From: an uncultured Prevotellaceae bacterium
GTDB taxonomy: Bacteria; Bacteroidota; Bacteroidia; Bacteroidales; Bacteroidaceae
Assembly (NCBI GenBank): GCA_900318915.1
Contig: ONMI01000003.1
Location: 37,021 to 101,020, forward strand
DNA length: 64,000 bases
Direction of reading: 5' to 3'
The translations under genes were made by a program, and so were the position numbers. Every line of letters begins with the position of its first letter. Position 1 is the stretch's first letter. Below, piece after piece: positions 63,569 to 64,000 of the stretch. The notes under the pieces are model-generated. The model did not search any database. It saw only the letters and a program-made list of their open reading frames with translations, and was not told the origin of the DNA.

Positions 63569-63994
63569 ATGTGTGACCATCAGAGAGATGAGGCGAGGCA
63601 GCGCAATCTGCTCCGATTTGTCCATGCCCAGGACAGCGGTGGAATTTACGAAAACACCGGCACTTATGCCGAGGCGCTCGAAGAAGTGAGAAACGGCCAC
63701 AAGCGTGGACACTGGATGTGGTATGTCTTTCCACAAATGCAGGGACTGGGACAAACCGAGATAGCCCGATTCTACGGCATCAACGGCCGCGAGGAGGCGT
63801 ATGCCTACATCGCCCATCCCATACTGAGAGACCGTTTGGTGGAAATTACCGAGGCGGTGCTCCACAACGAGCATTCCGTTTATGCCATCTTCGGCGACGA
63901 CACCATCAAGTTTCGCGCCTGCATGCTCCTCTTCGCCTCCGTCTCCGACATTCCTGTGTTCCGGCAGGTCATCAATAAATATAGGTGGGGATAG
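63569..63994 (+). CDS. DUF1810 family protein
   Basis: 141 residues from the ATG at 63569 (MCDHQRDEARQRN). Conserved family features: LRFVHAQDSGGIYENTGTYA, ALEEVRNGHKRGHWMWYVFPQ, MQGLGQTEIARFYGIN, HPILRDRL and IFGDDTIKFRACMLLFA. Small cytoplasmic helical protein of calpastatin-like type with unknown function. The stop codon lies inside the window, so the gene is complete. Confidence 0.88.
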   Translation: MCDHQRDEARQRNLLRFVHAQDSGGIYENTGTYAEALEEVRNGHKRGHWMWYVFPQMQGLGQTEIARFYGINGREEAYAYIAHPILRDRLVEITEAVLHNEHSVYAIFGDDTIKFRACMLLFASVSDIPVFRQVINKYRWG

Positions 63995-64000
63995 AAAAAA

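Overview
The window is 64 kb of a Bacteroidetes chromosome, most likely order Bacteroidales and near Prevotella (Prevotellaceae). The evidence is two SusC/SusD pairs, lipoproteins whose lipidated Cys is followed by acidic residues, two proteins with T9SS-like C-terminal sorting domains, a GldH homologue, repeated promoters of the TTTG / TAnnTTTG type, and a tmRNA whose tag ends in ALAA. No rRNA, tRNA, CRISPR array or intact prophage was seen. Coding density is high and most of the DNA is GC-rich; the clear exception is about 19.07-21.8 kb.

Layout. 1-6.9 kb: rsgA (cut by the window edge), a secreted beta-propeller, an aldose-epimerase-like protein, an outer-membrane barrel, a coupled pair (small acidic repeat protein plus a VWA / A1S_2505-like fusion), and mnmA. 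6.8-12.3 kb, minus strand: lysS-gpsA-pgi-HAD phosphatase-lipoprotein operon. 12.4-14.3 kb, minus: menB-menC (menaquinone). 14.5-17.8 kb: secreted hydrolase, secreted alkaline-phosphatase-superfamily enzyme, and two small secreted proteins, one built of six 17-residue repeats. 17.9-22.2 kb: a 5'-truncated T9SS cargo gene, then an AT-rich segment bounded by two 53-bp direct repeats, a DUF3853-type mobile-element gene, and ssrA (tmRNA). 22.5-24.4 kb: small envelope proteins.

25-31.8 kb: a SusC/SusD/surface-lipoprotein operon with no degradative enzyme. 32-38.4 kb: a stand-alone IMP cyclohydrolase followed by mreB-mreC-mreD-mrdA(PBP2)-rodA, the rod-shape machinery. 38.4-42.5 kb, minus: metF-holB-ricT-gldH. 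42.6-44 kb, minus: a XylE-type sugar/proton symporter. 44.1-53.8 kb, minus: a second SusC/SusD operon with a zinc metallopeptidase (HEFGH) and a DUF4302 lipoprotein, followed by a T9SS cargo protein. 54-55.7 kb, minus: coiled-coil lipoprotein and rsmI. 55.8-62 kb, plus: tdk, an AI-2E family transporter, then ftsX-DUF3098-uppP-truB-queA-folK. 62-64 kb: a secreted EEP-family nuclease/phosphatase, rpsO, and a DUF1810 protein.

Most of the window is conserved core genome (translation, cell shape, menaquinone, folate, envelope). The accessory interest lies in the VWA/A1S_2505 fusion at 4.3-5.6 kb, the truncated-gene / direct-repeat / tmRNA junction at 19-22 kb, the 17-residue repeat protein at 17.4 kb, the single-domain PurH at 32 kb, and the two SusCD loci. 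No complete new defence or mobile system could be proven from the sequence alone.
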